Assembly (NCBI GenBank): GCA_035536915.1
Contig: DATLNE010000044.1
Location: forward strand, 297,185 to 361,184
Source of the DNA: Acidimicrobiales bacterium
GTDB taxonomy: Bacteria > Actinomycetota > Acidimicrobiia > Acidimicrobiales > JAHWLA01
Length of the DNA: 64,000 bases
Direction of reading: 5' to 3'
Shown here: positions 8,180-16,632 of the stretch, in pieces
Layout: the number at the start of each line of letters is the position of its first letter
How positions within the stretch are numbered: position 1 is the stretch's first letter
The notes under the pieces: generated by a model
What the model was told of the DNA's origin: nothing
Databases searched by the model: none
What the model saw: only the letters and a program-made list of their open reading frames with translations
Translations under genes and position numbers: made by a program

Positions 8180-8955
8180 GACAGCGCCACCCCGGGGGCG
8201 TCGACCGCGCCCACTGCCTCGATGAAGACGTCCTCCAGGGCTCGTCCTCCTCGCACTGCGGCGGTGGCGCCCGAGGCCACCACCCGGCCGTGGTGGAGGA
8301 TGGCCACGTGGTCGCACAGGCGTTCCACCGTGTCCATGACGTGGCTGGAGAACACCACGGTGCCGCCTTCGTCGGTGAAGCGCTGCAGCACCATGCGGAT
8401 GGTGCGGGCCGACACCGGGTCGACCGACTCGAAGGGCTCGTCGAGGAAGAGCACCCGGGGGGCGTGGATCAACGCACAGGCCAAGGCGGCCTTCTTGCGC
8501 ATGCCCTGGCTGTAGTCGACGACCATGGTGCGGGTGGCATCGGCCAGCCCGAGCACCTCGAGCAGTTCCACGGCCCGGGCTTCCACGACCTCGGGCCGCA
8601 TGCCCCGCAGCAGGCCGTTGTAGGTCAGCAACTCGCCGCCGGTCAGGCGGTCGAAGAGCTTGGGGTCTTCGGGCAGGATGCCCATGCGGGCCTTGGCCGC
8701 GGGCGGGTCGCTCCACACGTCGACGCCGTCGACCACGACCGTGCCACGGGTGGGGCGGAGCAGGCCGGTGGTGGCCTTGAGCGTGGTGCTCTTTCCCGCG
8801 CCGTTCGGTCCCACCAGCCCGAAGAACGAACCGGTGGGAACGTCGAGCGACAGGTCGTCGACGGCAACCTTGGCGCCGAACTCCTTGCGCAGGTTCCGGA
8901 TGGAGACGGCGGGCGGCCCGACCGGTCGCCGCCGCCTTCGGCGTGGCTCGGCCAT
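8155..8955 (-). CDS. ABC transporter ATP-binding protein
   Basis: A 266-residue nucleotide-binding subunit. Walker A is GPNGAGKST (about residues 49-57), the signature is the variant DYSQGMRKK, Walker B is RVLFLDEPFESVDP, and the H-loop is SSHVMD. The modified signature and short length fit the ABC-2 exporter class (CcmA/DrrA-like). An Arg-rich N-terminal tail precedes the domain. It is co-transcribed with the permease, which overlaps it by 25 nt, and probably with the two upstream cyclophilin genes. Confidence 0.9.
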   Translation of the reverse strand: MAEPRRRRRRPVGPPAVSIRNLRKEFGAKVAVDDLSLDVPTGSFFGLVGPNGAGKSTTLKATTGLLRPTRGTVVVDGVDVWSDPPAAKARMGILPEDPKLFDRLTGGELLTYNGLLRGMRPEVVEARAVELLEVLGLADATRTMVVDYSQGMRKKAALACALIHAPRVLFLDEPFESVDPVSARTIRMVLQRFTDEGGTVVFSSHVMDTVERLCDHVAILHHGRVVASGATAAVRGGRALEDVFIEAVGAVDAPGVALSWLGTSSD

Positions 8956-8971
8956 GCCGCCGCGCCCCCGG

Positions 8972-9490
8972 TCAGTCCTCGTGCTCGGTGATCGTCACCG
9001 ATTCGATGACGACTCGCTCCGTGGGTTGGCCGGAGCGGGTACCGAGGGCGTCGATGGTTGTCACCACGTCGATGCCCGAGACGACCTTGCCGAACAGTGC
9101 GTACTGCGGGGGCAGGCGCATGCCGTCGGGGCCGCTGATGACGAAGAACTGGCTGCCGTTGGTGTTGGGGCCGGCGTTGGCCATGGCCAACGAGCCCAGT
9201 TCGTAGCGGCCGGGGGCGGGCAGTTCGTCTTCGAACTTGTAGCCGGGGCCGCCTGTGCCGGTGCCGGTGGGGTCGCCACCCTGGAGCACGAAGCCCGGGA
9301 TGATGCGGTGGAAGATCACGCCGTCGTAAAAGCCTTGGCGGGCCAGGAAGACGAAGCTGTTCACCGTCTTGGGTGCAGAGGCCGGGTCGAGGGCCAGCTT
9401 CATGGTGCCGTGCGAGGTGACCATCTCGGCCGTGTAGCGGCGCGAGGGGTCGATCTCCATGGCGGGCGGGGCATCCCAACGTTGGGCCAT
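8972..9490 (-). CDS. Peptidyl-prolyl cis-trans isomerase, cyclophilin type
   Basis: A 172-residue single-domain cyclophilin. The core HRIIPGFVLQGGDPTGTGTGGPGYKFEDE contains the catalytic Arg and the FxxQGGD block, and SLAMANAGPNTNGSQFFV is the second active-site strand. There is no signal peptide, so it is cytosolic. Its ATG directly abuts the stop of the membrane-anchored cyclophilin upstream, a tandem arrangement that suggests duplication. Confidence 0.93.
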   Translation of the reverse strand: MAQRWDAPPAMEIDPSRRYTAEMVTSHGTMKLALDPASAPKTVNSFVFLARQGFYDGVIFHRIIPGFVLQGGDPTGTGTGGPGYKFEDELPAPGRYELGSLAMANAGPNTNGSQFFVISGPDGMRLPPQYALFGKVVSGIDVVTTIDALGTRSGQPTERVVIESVTITEHED

Positions 9491-10336
9491 CTACTTCTCC
9501 ACGATCTCGATCTTCTCGATGATGACGAGCTTGCTGGGGCCGCCTTCGCCCGGGCCGCCCTGTGCTGTGGGGTCGTCGCGGTGCAGGGCCATGATCGCCT
9601 TCACCACGTCGAGCCCGCTGGTGACCTTGCCGAAGGTGACGTAGGTGCCTTGGCTGTCGAGGGCGGAGGTCTTCGGCCCGGAGGCGAAGAAGAACTGCGC
9701 GCTCGCGGAGTTCGGGCCCTGCGAACGGGCCATCACCAGGTCGCCCTCGGCGTACTTGAACCCTGTGCCCTCGTCCTCGATGGTGTAGCCGGGGCCGGGA
9801 TCGTCGTTGAACTGGGTGTGCGGCGAGCCGCCCTGGATGATGTCGATGCCCGTGTTGGTGCGGAACAGCGCCGTGCCGTCGTAGTAGTGGTAGCGCGAGA
9901 GCACGGCGAAGTTGTTGGCCGTCTTCGGCGTCTTCTGGGTGTCGAGGGTGATCTCGATGACGCCTTCGCTCGTCGTCATCACGGCGACGTTGGCCTTGGC
10001 CGGGTCGATGCACATGGGCGCCGGCTTCTCGAACTTGTAGGTCGGCTTGGCGCTGCCGTCGGCAGGCGGGCACGGCGTGTCGCCCGTGACCTTGCTGTCG
10101 TTGGCCACCGGCTCCGCCTTGGGGATGGCGCCCGCCACCGTGGTGGTGGTCGAGTTGGTGGCCACGTTGTCGCCCCCGTCGCGGCTGAAGAACAGTGCTG
10201 CCCCCAGCACCAGCCCCACCACGACGAGCACGATCATGGCCTGGCGGCGCAGCTTGGCCTTCCGGCGCTGCGCCTGCAGGTACTCCTGTCGGGCGTGTCG
10301 GCCCTGCCTCTTGCGTTCCCGCTTCTGCGTCGGCAT
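9491..10336 (-). CDS. Membrane-anchored cyclophilin-type peptidyl-prolyl isomerase
   Basis: A 281-residue protein with a basic cytosolic N-terminus (about residues 1-32), one transmembrane helix ([18 protein letters not shown], about 33-50), a Thr-rich linker, then an extracytoplasmic cyclophilin domain (about 105-281) with [17 protein letters not shown] and [15 protein letters not shown]. The catalytic core is less standard than its neighbour: [13 protein letters not shown] in place of the usual FHRVIxxFxxQGG. It is likely an envelope protein-folding factor. TAGGTT lies 8 nt before the ATG, and the gene heads a four-gene operon. Confidence 0.88.
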   Translation of the reverse strand: MPTQKRERKRQGRHARQEYLQAQRRKAKLRRQAMIVLVVVGLVLGAALFFSRDGGDNVATNSTTTTVAGAIPKAEPVANDSKVTGDTPCPPADGSAKPTYKFEKPAPMCIDPAKANVAVMTTSEGVIEITLDTQKTPKTANNFAVLSRYHYYDGTALFRTNTGIDIIQGGSPHTQFNDDPGPGYTIEDEGTGFKYAEGDLVMARSQGPNSASAQFFFASGPKTSALDSQGTYVTFGKVTSGLDVVKAIMALHRDDPTAQGGPGEGGPSKLVIIEKIEIVEK

Positions 10337-10344
10337 GGGCCGCG

Positions 10345-10350
10345 AACCTA
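10345..10350 (-). promoter_or_regulatory. Leaderless-type -10 element for the cyclophilin/ABC operon
   Basis: TAGGTT on the minus strand with an 8-nt gap to ATG 10336. Confidence 0.45.
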
Positions 10351-10368
10351 GCCGAGCCCGCTTTCTGC

Positions 10369-10420
10369 CGTTCTGGTCCGGGAATCCCGCGCCACAGCGC
10401 GGGATTGCCGGACCAGAACG
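10369..10420. repeat. Near-perfect 52-nt palindrome between divergent genes
   Basis: Outer arms CGTTCTGGTCCGG (10369-10381) and CCGGACCAGAACG (10408-10420) pair perfectly over 13 bp. After a single G/G mismatch, inner arms AATCCCGCGC (10383-10392) and GCGCGGGATT (10397-10406) pair perfectly over 10 bp. The loop is CACA. It sits between the divergent cyclophilin and aspartokinase genes and has no T-run. Confidence 0.9.
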
Positions 10421-10440
10421 GGGGTGGAGGGGGTGGCCGC

Positions 10441-10446
10441 TACGCT
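10441..10446 (+). promoter_or_regulatory. Leaderless-type -10 element for lysC
   Basis: TACGCT with an 8-nt gap to the GTG at 10455. Confidence 0.5.
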
Positions 10447-10454
10447 CGGCGGGC

Positions 10455-11666
10455 GTGGCACTCCTCGTCCAGAAGTTCGGCGGCACCTCCGTGGCCGACG
10501 CCGAACGCATCCGCGCCGTGGCCGACCACGTGGCCCGCACGCGGCGCCAAGGCAACGACGTCGTCGTGGTCGTCAGCGCCATGGGCAAGGAGACCGACGA
10601 CCTCATCCGCCTGGCCAACGAGGTGTCGCGCACCCGCCCCGGCCGCGAGATGGACATGCTGCTCACCGCGGGCGAGCGCAAGGCCATGGCCCTGCTCTGC
10701 ATGGCCCTGCACGACCTCGGCGTGCCCGCCGACAGCTTCACCGGCAGCCAGGCGGGGATCATCACCGACACCTTCCACGAGCGGGCCAAGATCCTCGAGG
10801 TCAAGGCCGACCGCTTGAAGGGCTGCCTGGGCGCAGGCAAGGTGCCCGTGGTGGCCGGCTTCCAAGGCGTGTCGACCGACAAGGACGTCACGACGCTGGG
10901 CCGCGGCGGTTCCGACACCACCGCTGTCGCCCTCGCCGCTGCGCTCGGCGCCGATGCCATGGAGAAGTACAGCGACGTGCCCGGCGTGTTCAGCGCCGAC
11001 CCCCGCATCGTGCAGAACGCCCGGCGCCTCCAGCACGTCAGCTACGAAGAGATGCTGGAGATCGCCGCCTCGGGCAGCGGCGTGCTCGCCTTCCGGGCCG
11101 TCGAGTTCGCCCGCAACCACGGCGTGCCCATGCACGTCCGTTCCAGCTTCACCTGGGAGCCCGGCACCTGGGTCACTGAGGAGGATCCCGCGATGGAGCA
11201 ACCCATCATCTCTGCCGTCACGCACGACACGTCGGAGGCGAAGGTGACGGTGGCGGGCGTGCCCGACAAGCCCGGCATCGCCGCCCAACTCTTCCGGCTC
11301 CTGGCCGACCAGAACGTGAACGTCGACATGATCGTGCAGAACGTCTCGTTGCACGGCACCACCGACATCTCCTTCACCGTGCCCAAGAGCGACCTCGACG
11401 TGGCCTTGGAGGTGTGCCGCAGCCACGCCTCCGACGTGGGCGCCCAAGACGTGCTGGCCGACCGCGACATCGCCAAGGTCTCGATCGTGGGGGCGGGCAT
11501 GAAAACCAACCCCGGCGTCAGCGCTCGCATGTTCGAGACCCTCGCCGACGTCGGCGTGAACATCGAGATGATCTCCACCTCGCCCATCCGCCTCACCTGC
11601 GTGGTCCGCGCCGACCAGGTGGAGCCTGCGGTGCAGGCGATCCACGAGGCCTTCGAGCTGTCGTGA
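10455..11666 (+). CDS. lysC: Aspartokinase
   Basis: A 403-residue aspartate kinase, the first step of Lys/Met/Thr/diaminopimelate synthesis. The N-terminal kinase domain opens [11 protein letters not shown] (residues 5-15) and contains [18 protein letters not shown] and [15 protein letters not shown]. Two ACT domains follow (about residues 265-400; [17 protein letters not shown] and [20 protein letters not shown]), so feedback inhibition is expected. Actinobacterial homologues often contain an internal start for a separate regulatory subunit; ATG 11194 (MEQPIISAV) is a candidate here. GTG 10455 is chosen because the FGGTS motif follows directly. Confidence 0.95.
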   Translation: MALLVQKFGGTSVADAERIRAVADHVARTRRQGNDVVVVVSAMGKETDDLIRLANEVSRTRPGREMDMLLTAGERKAMALLCMALHDLGVPADSFTGSQAGIITDTFHERAKILEVKADRLKGCLGAGKVPVVAGFQGVSTDKDVTTLGRGGSDTTAVALAAALGADAMEKYSDVPGVFSADPRIVQNARRLQHVSYEEMLEIAASGSGVLAFRAVEFARNHGVPMHVRSSFTWEPGTWVTEEDPAMEQPIISAVTHDTSEAKVTVAGVPDKPGIAAQLFRLLADQNVNVDMIVQNVSLHGTTDISFTVPKSDLDVALEVCRSHASDVGAQDVLADRDIAKVSIVGAGMKTNPGVSARMFETLADVGVNIEMISTSPIRLTCVVRADQVEPAVQAIHEAFELS

Positions 11667-13375
11667 GGCGACGGCGGCTGTGGCTGCTGCTCGCCGTCCT
11701 CGTCGTCCTGGGGTGGGCGGCCGCCGCCGGGGCGTCGCTCCTGCGTGCCCGCTCCGACCTGGAGGCGGGCCTCGCCTCCGTGCAGCGGGCGCAGAAGCTG
11801 ACCGCCCCCGCCGACCTGGTGGCGGGCCGAGCGCTCCCTGACCTGCACGACGCCACCACCGCCTTCGACCGCGGCCACGACCGCCTGTCGAGCCCCTTGG
11901 TGGCGCCGCTGAAGCTGCTGCCCGTGGCCGGCCGCCAACTGCGCTCGGCCACCGCCCTGGCGGGAGCGTCGGCGCGCATCACCGAGGTGGGCCGCGACGC
12001 AGTGGGCGAAGCCCAAGGCGTCCTCCAGCGTCCGCCCGGGGCGGGCCCCGAACGCATTGCCGTGCTGCGCGAGCTGGGCCAGATCGCGTCGCGGGCCGAC
12101 GCCCGGCTGACCGACATCGACCTGGGACCGTCGAAGGCCCTCGTCGGCACGTTGGCGGAAAAGCGGGTCGAGCTCGACGAGCGGTTGGCCGAGTTGCGGC
12201 GCACGCTGCGCGACGGCGGCACCGCAGCCACGGGCTTGGCCGACCTGTTCCAAGGCCCCCGCCGCTACCTCGTGCTGGCCGCCAACAACTCGGAGATGCG
12301 AGCGGGCTCGGGCATGTTCCTGAGCGTGGGCGAGATGACCTTCGCCGACGGACGCTTCTCGCTCGGCGAGTTCCAGCCGGCAGGCGGCCTGTACCGGAAC
12401 AACCCGCCGCCGATCACCGACGCCGACTTCGCCGCCCGCTGGGGCTGGCTCAACCCCAACAAGGAGTGGCGCAACCTGGCCGCTTCCCCGCGCTTCGACG
12501 TGACCGCCGAACTGGCCACACGCATGTGGGGCCGCCCGGTCGACGGGGTGCTCGCCCTCGACCCCATCACCGTGCAGGCCATCGTCGAGGCCACGGGGCC
12601 GGTCGACGTGGCGGGCCGCCGGCTGGAAGCCGAGGCCGTCGACGACTTTCTCCTCTACGAGCAGTACGCGGGCATCACCTCCATCGACGCCAACGCCCAA
12701 GCGGGCCGCCGCGAGTTGCTCGGCCTGTTGGCCAAGTCGGCGCTGGGCAACGTCGACCGCGGCGGCTGGGACATGGCCAAGTTGGCGTCCACGCTGGCCC
12801 GCGCCGCGCGGGGCCGTCACGTCATGGCCTGGGCGGCGCGGCCCGAGGAACAACGGGTGTGGGAGAGCGCAGGCATCGACGGCCGCATGGAGTCCGCGTC
12901 GCTGATGGTGTCGCTCCTCAACCGCAGCGCCAACAAGCTCGACCGGTTTATGGAGGTCGACGCCAACCTGTCGCTGCGGCCCGACGGGGGCGCCACTGCA
13001 GCGGAGCTGCGCGTCACCGTCGCCAACACCACGCCGGTCGGCGCACCCGTCTACGTGGCAGGCCCCTACCCGGGCAGCCCGGTCGGCGCGGGCGACTACT
13101 TCGGCATCCTCAGTGTGAACCTGCCCGGCTTCGCAGGCGACATCGACAGCGACGGCGGCGATCCCGCGGCAGCGGGGCCCGACGGCCCGACGCGAGTGCA
13201 CGCGGTGCCCATGACCGTGAAGCGGGGCGAGACCAAGACAGTCACCTTCCGCTTCCGCATGGGCGCTCCATCGGGCTCCCTCGTGGTCGAGCCCTCGGGG
13301 CGCGTGCCTGCGGTGTCGTGGACGGCGCCGGGCGGGTCGTGGCAGTCGGGCGAGTCGCGTCGCGTCAACTGGTGA
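11663..13375 (+). CDS. DUF4012-type membrane-anchored protein of the polysaccharide cluster
   Basis: A 570-residue protein whose GTG overlaps the lysC stop (GTGA). An Arg-rich start and one signal/anchor helix ([21 protein letters not shown]) precede a coiled-coil-like region (about 25-190) and a DUF4012 domain (about 200-470) containing [22 protein letters not shown] and [18 protein letters not shown]. The C-terminal part resembles a beta-sandwich. Such proteins occur in actinobacterial exopolysaccharide loci and share fold elements with LytR-CpsA-Psr-like proteins. The exact role is unknown. Confidence 0.8.
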   Translation: MRRRRLWLLLAVLVVLGWAAAAGASLLRARSDLEAGLASVQRAQKLTAPADLVAGRALPDLHDATTAFDRGHDRLSSPLVAPLKLLPVAGRQLRSATALAGASARITEVGRDAVGEAQGVLQRPPGAGPERIAVLRELGQIASRADARLTDIDLGPSKALVGTLAEKRVELDERLAELRRTLRDGGTAATGLADLFQGPRRYLVLAANNSEMRAGSGMFLSVGEMTFADGRFSLGEFQPAGGLYRNNPPPITDADFAARWGWLNPNKEWRNLAASPRFDVTAELATRMWGRPVDGVLALDPITVQAIVEATGPVDVAGRRLEAEAVDDFLLYEQYAGITSIDANAQAGRRELLGLLAKSALGNVDRGGWDMAKLASTLARAARGRHVMAWAARPEEQRVWESAGIDGRMESASLMVSLLNRSANKLDRFMEVDANLSLRPDGGATAAELRVTVANTTPVGAPVYVAGPYPGSPVGAGDYFGILSVNLPGFAGDIDSDGGDPAAAGPDGPTRVHAVPMTVKRGETKTVTFRFRMGAPSGSLVVEPSGRVPAVSWTAPGGSWQSGESRRVNW

Positions 13376-14448
13376 TGCCCCGCGTCCTGCACGTCGCCCA
13401 GTCGGCTGACTACGGCTTGGCCCGTTTCCTGTTCGACCTCGTGGGTGACCAGGTGGAGCGGGGGTGGACGGTGGGCTTTGCCGGGCCTGCCGACGCGCCG
13501 CTGCCCGAGGGCGCCGACCGCATCGCCTGGGCGGCATCGCGCGAGCCGCACCGCGACGTGCCCGCCGAGTCGCGGCGGCTGGCAGGCATCGTCGAGGCCT
13601 TCCAGCCCGATGTCGTCCACCTGCACTCGTCGAAGGCCGGGCTGGTGGGCCGCCTCGTCCTGCGAGGCAGGCGCCCGACGATCTTCCAGCCCCACGCGTG
13701 GTCGTTCCTCGCCGTGGGCGGTGCCACCCGGGCTGCCGCCGTCATGTGGGAACGGGCGGCCATCCGCTGGACCGAGGTGGTCGTGTGCTGCAGCCAGGCG
13801 GAGTACCGCCAAGGCGAGGAGCACGGCATCAGGGGCCGCTACCGGGTGGTTCCCAACGCCGTCGACCTCCAGCGCTTCGCCGTGGTCGACCGCCGCGAGG
13901 CGCGGGAACGGCTCGGGCTTGGCGAGGGGCCGCTGGTTGCGTGCATCGGCAGGCTGTCGCACCAGAAGGGGCAGGACGTGCTGCTCGACGCCTGGCCCGC
14001 GGTGCGGGCTGCCGTGTCGACGGCCCGCTTGGTGCTGGTGGGCGACGGGCCCGACCGGGAAGCCTTGGCGGCGCGAGCGGGCGAGGGCGTCGAGCTCGTG
14101 GGCCGCCAACCGTCGGTGGAGCACTGGCTGGCCGCCGCCGACGTGGTGGCCCAGCCCTCTCGCTACGAGGGGTTGGCCATCACCGTGCTCGAAGCCATGG
14201 CCGCGGGCCGCAGCATCGTCGCCACCGACGTGGAGGGCATGGCCGAGGCCATCGGCGGGGGCGGGGCCATCGTGCGGCCCGGCGACGTGGGGGCGTTGGG
14301 CGAGGCGTTGGTGCACCGCCTCCGCGACCCGGACCTGGCGGCAGCGGAGGGGCGAGCGGGCCGGGAGAGAGCGGCCCACTCGCACGACCTCCGTACGTGG
14401 GGCGATCGCATGGCCGAGCTGACGCTCGGCTTGGTGCGAACGCCCTAG
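13375..14448 (+). CDS. Glycosyltransferase, GT4 family
   Basis: A 357-residue GT-B enzyme. The N-terminal domain has VLHVAQSADYGLARFLFDL and the DVVHLHSSKAGLVGR acceptor-side motif. The C-terminal donor domain has ACIGRLSHQKGQDVLLDAW, LVGDGPDREAL and the EX7E-like region SRYEGLAITVLEAMAAG. It probably adds a sugar to the lipid-linked repeat unit. It is coupled to the DUF4012 gene by a 1-nt stop/start overlap and converges with the glycosidase gene 4 nt beyond its stop. Confidence 0.9.
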   Translation: MPRVLHVAQSADYGLARFLFDLVGDQVERGWTVGFAGPADAPLPEGADRIAWAASREPHRDVPAESRRLAGIVEAFQPDVVHLHSSKAGLVGRLVLRGRRPTIFQPHAWSFLAVGGATRAAAVMWERAAIRWTEVVVCCSQAEYRQGEEHGIRGRYRVVPNAVDLQRFAVVDRREARERLGLGEGPLVACIGRLSHQKGQDVLLDAWPAVRAAVSTARLVLVGDGPDREALAARAGEGVELVGRQPSVEHWLAAADVVAQPSRYEGLAITVLEAMAAGRSIVATDVEGMAEAIGGGGAIVRPGDVGALGEALVHRLRDPDLAAAEGRAGRERAAHSHDLRTWGDRMAELTLGLVRTP

Positions 14449-14452
14449 CGAA

Positions 14453-16408
14453 CTACCGGGCGGGGGCGACCATGCCGGAGATGGTGGCTCCGAAGTTGGC
14501 GGCCGATCCGAGGAAGCGGGCGTCACCGAAGGAGAACACGCCGCCGTCGGAGGCCACGAACCAGTAGCCGAGCCCCGACGGCGTCGGGACCATGCCGGTG
14601 ATCGGCCTGTTCAGCTTGATCGAGCCGGTGGAGCCGAGGAACGCCGCGTTGCCGAAGGTGAAGATGCCGCCGTCGGAGGCAACCAGCCAGTAGCCGTTGC
14701 CGCTGGCCGTGGGCGCCATGCCGACGATGGGCTGGTTCAGGCGGATGCCGCCGGTGGAGCCGAAGAAGCGGGCGTCGCCGAAGGCGAAGATGCCGCCGTC
14801 GGAAGCGACCAGCCAGTAGCCGTTGCCCGAGGGCGTGGCGGCCATGCCCACGATCGGCTTGTTGAGCTTGATGGCGCCGGTGGACCCGAAGAAGCGGGCG
14901 TCCCCGAAGGAGAAGATGCCGCCGTCGGAAGCGACCAGCCAGTAGCCGTTGCCGCTGGGCGTGCCGTCCATGCCCACGATCGGCTTGTTGAGGCGGGTGC
15001 CGCCCATGGAGCCGAAGAACGGCGCGTTGCCGATGGCGTAGACGGCGCCGTCGTCGGCCGATGCCCAGGCGCCGCCGTTGGGCGTGGCCACCGAAGCGAC
15101 GATCGAGCGGCCCGCTTGCAGGGGCAGCGGTGCGGTGTTGCCGAGGCTGCCCGTGTCGCCGAAGGCGAAGGTGCGGCCGTCACGTCCCACCAACCGGTAG
15201 CTCAGCACCGAGGGAGCGGGGGCGGGGGCAGGCGACGCTGTCTTGGTGGTGAGCGCCGGAGCCGTGGTCGTCGTCGTGGGCGCCGGGGCCGTCGTGCTGG
15301 TCGTCGTCGGCGCGGGCGCCGTCGTCGTGGTCGTGGGAGCGCTCACCGTGGCGAGCAGCTTCTTGACCGAGGCGTAGGCGGGCTTCTCGCTGAGGTCGTT
15401 GCGCAGGATCCCGAAGTTGTCCTGGTGGGCGTTGCCCGTCGCCTTGTTGCGCTCGTTGTACCAGAACATGTTGGTGACGTAGGGGTGGCGGGTGGCGAAC
15501 CAGTTGAGCGACCGCACCAGGTAGTCGGCTTGGGCCGACTCGCTGACGCCCCGGTTCCACGAAGGCTCGCTGCCGGTGTTGGCGTGGCTCGACCAGCCGA
15601 ACTCGGTGGCCCAGATGGGCTTGGCGGAATCGCCCCGGGCGACCATCAGCGAACGCACGGCGCCGATGTGGTCCATGATCCAGAAGTTGCCGTTGTCGAC
15701 GACCTCGGGCGGTGCGTCCGACGGACCCTGGTACGGGTGGGTGGAGAGGATGTCGTAGGCACCCTTCACCCCGGCGTCGTACATGCGGGTCAGCCACTCG
15801 GTGTCGTTCTGCGAGACGCTGCCGATGACGACCTTGGTGTTGGGGTCGCCCGCCTTGAAGGCCGGGTAGGCGACCCGGGCCAGGGCGGCGTACTTCACCG
15901 GGTCGGCGTTGGCCCAGAAGTCGGTGAGGTTGGGCTCGTTCCACACTTCCCAGGCGGCGATGCGGCCCTTGTAGCGATTGGCGATGTAGGTGGCGAAACG
16001 GCCGTACTCGTTGAGGTCGGTGGGGGGAGTCGACACGCCCTTGCCGCCGTTGGCCCACGCCGGGGTCCGCCACAGGGTGCCCAGCACGTTGATGTTGCGG
16101 GCTTCGGCGGCGGCGACCACGCGGTCGAGAAGGTCGGCCTGCCATTGGCTGATCTGGCCCTTGCCCGCCTCTTCCCATGCGGCCCAGCCGATGTCGATGC
16201 GGACCCAGCGCACGTTGGCGGCGGCCAGCTTGTCGAGCACGGCGATGCGCTGGGCATCGGTGTAGCTGCCCCACGTGGCGTGGAACTGCACGCCGAAAGC
16301 GGGGAGCACGGTGGCGGTCTCTGCTCCGGCGGAGCCCGTGCCCTGGCCCATGAAGCCCAGGGTCCCGACGAGCCCGATGACGATGGTGACTGCAAGCTTG
16401 CGCAACAA
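14453..16408 (-). CDS. Secreted clan GH-A glycosidase with C-terminal six-fold repeat domain
   Basis: About 651 residues from a TTG at 16408, chosen because GGAGGAG lies 8 nt upstream; the in-frame GTG at 16444 sits inside a hairpin without a ribosome site. A signal peptide (LAVTIVIGLVGTLGFMG) leads to a clan GH-A catalytic domain (about 30-340) with acid/base Glu in VWNEPN and nucleophile candidate Glu in ATEFGWSS. A Thr/Pro/Ala linker precedes about six 42-residue repeats (GYWLVASDGGIFSFGDARFF type). It probably trims or degrades extracellular polysaccharide. A c-di-GMP riboswitch precedes it. Confidence 0.85.
   Translation of the reverse strand: MLRKLAVTIVIGLVGTLGFMGQGTGSAGAETATVLPAFGVQFHATWGSYTDAQRIAVLDKLAAANVRWVRIDIGWAAWEEAGKGQISQWQADLLDRVVAAAEARNINVLGTLWRTPAWANGGKGVSTPPTDLNEYGRFATYIANRYKGRIAAWEVWNEPNLTDFWANADPVKYAALARVAYPAFKAGDPNTKVVIGSVSQNDTEWLTRMYDAGVKGAYDILSTHPYQGPSDAPPEVVDNGNFWIMDHIGAVRSLMVARGDSAKPIWATEFGWSSHANTGSEPSWNRGVSESAQADYLVRSLNWFATRHPYVTNMFWYNERNKATGNAHQDNFGILRNDLSEKPAYASVKKLLATVSAPTTTTTAPAPTTTSTTAPAPTTTTTAPALTTKTASPAPAPAPSVLSYRLVGRDGRTFAFGDTGSLGNTAPLPLQAGRSIVASVATPNGGAWASADDGAVYAIGNAPFFGSMGGTRLNKPIVGMDGTPSGNGYWLVASDGGIFSFGDARFFGSTGAIKLNKPIVGMAATPSGNGYWLVASDGGIFAFGDARFFGSTGGIRLNQPIVGMAPTASGNGYWLVASDGGIFTFGNAAFLGSTGSIKLNRPITGMVPTPSGLGYWFVASDGGVFSFGDARFLGSAANFGATISGMVAPAR
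14456..15196 (-). repeat. Coding tandem repeats, 42-residue unit
   Basis: About six in-frame 126-nt units encode a repeated WLVASDGGIF / FGDARFFGSTG / LNKPIVGM pattern at the C-terminus of the glycosidase. The regular spacing suggests a beta-propeller or similar wall- or glycan-binding domain. Confidence 0.8.
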
Positions 16409-16461
16409 CTTGGTCTCTCCTCCAAGACGAAACTTCCGTCCCACGGAGGGCGTTGTTGCGC
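16400..16461 (-). promoter_or_regulatory. Candidate riboswitch expression platform and start region
   Basis: In the minus-strand RNA, GCGCAACAAC (16461-16452) is exactly complementary to GTTGTTGCGC (16409-16400), which covers the TTG start. The first segment can also form a GGGCG/CGCCC hairpin (16463-16459 with 16452-16448). The ribosome site lies in the loop of a CTTGG/CCAAG stem (16426-16422 with 16413-16409). These alternatives suggest translational control. The pairing is seen directly; the mechanism is inferred. Confidence 0.55.
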
Positions 16462-16556
16462 CCCCATTCGGTAGACCGGCCGCCTTGGGGATTGCTCCCT
16501 GTAGGCCCGTGACTTTGCGTCTCCCGGGTTTCCCCGGAGTTGCCGTTTCGTGGGTT
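16462..16556 (-). ncRNA. Cyclic-di-GMP-I (GEMM) riboswitch aptamer
   Basis: The minus-strand RNA carries the class I hallmarks in order: a P2 stem CUCCGGGG/CCCGGGAG closed by a GNRA-like loop, the conserved GACGCAAAG joining segment, a CACGGGCCUA strand, a variable P3 stem (GGGA...UCCC), and the closing GGCCGGUCUACCGAAUGG. P1 can form from CCCA (16554-16551) and UGGG (16466-16463). It lies in the leader of the secreted glycosidase gene. Recognition is by memory of the consensus; no covariance model was run. Confidence 0.85.
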
Positions 16557-16619
16557 CTGAAGATGTGTCGGTAACCGCGCTGCGTGGCTGAAGTCCCAAT
16601 TGCGCGGTCTTCTGACGGT

Positions 16620-16625
16620 TACGCT
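16620..16625 (+). promoter_or_regulatory. Leaderless-type -10 element for the BY-kinase gene
   Basis: TACGCT, 7 nt before GTG 16633. It supports this start over an upstream TTG at 16600. Confidence 0.5.
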
Positions 16626-16632
16626 CGCTGGG

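Noticed and set aside
10424..11179. Alternate-frame open reading frames over aspartokinase
   Set aside because: Their composition is typical of shadow frames and they lack starts with ribosome or promoter signals.
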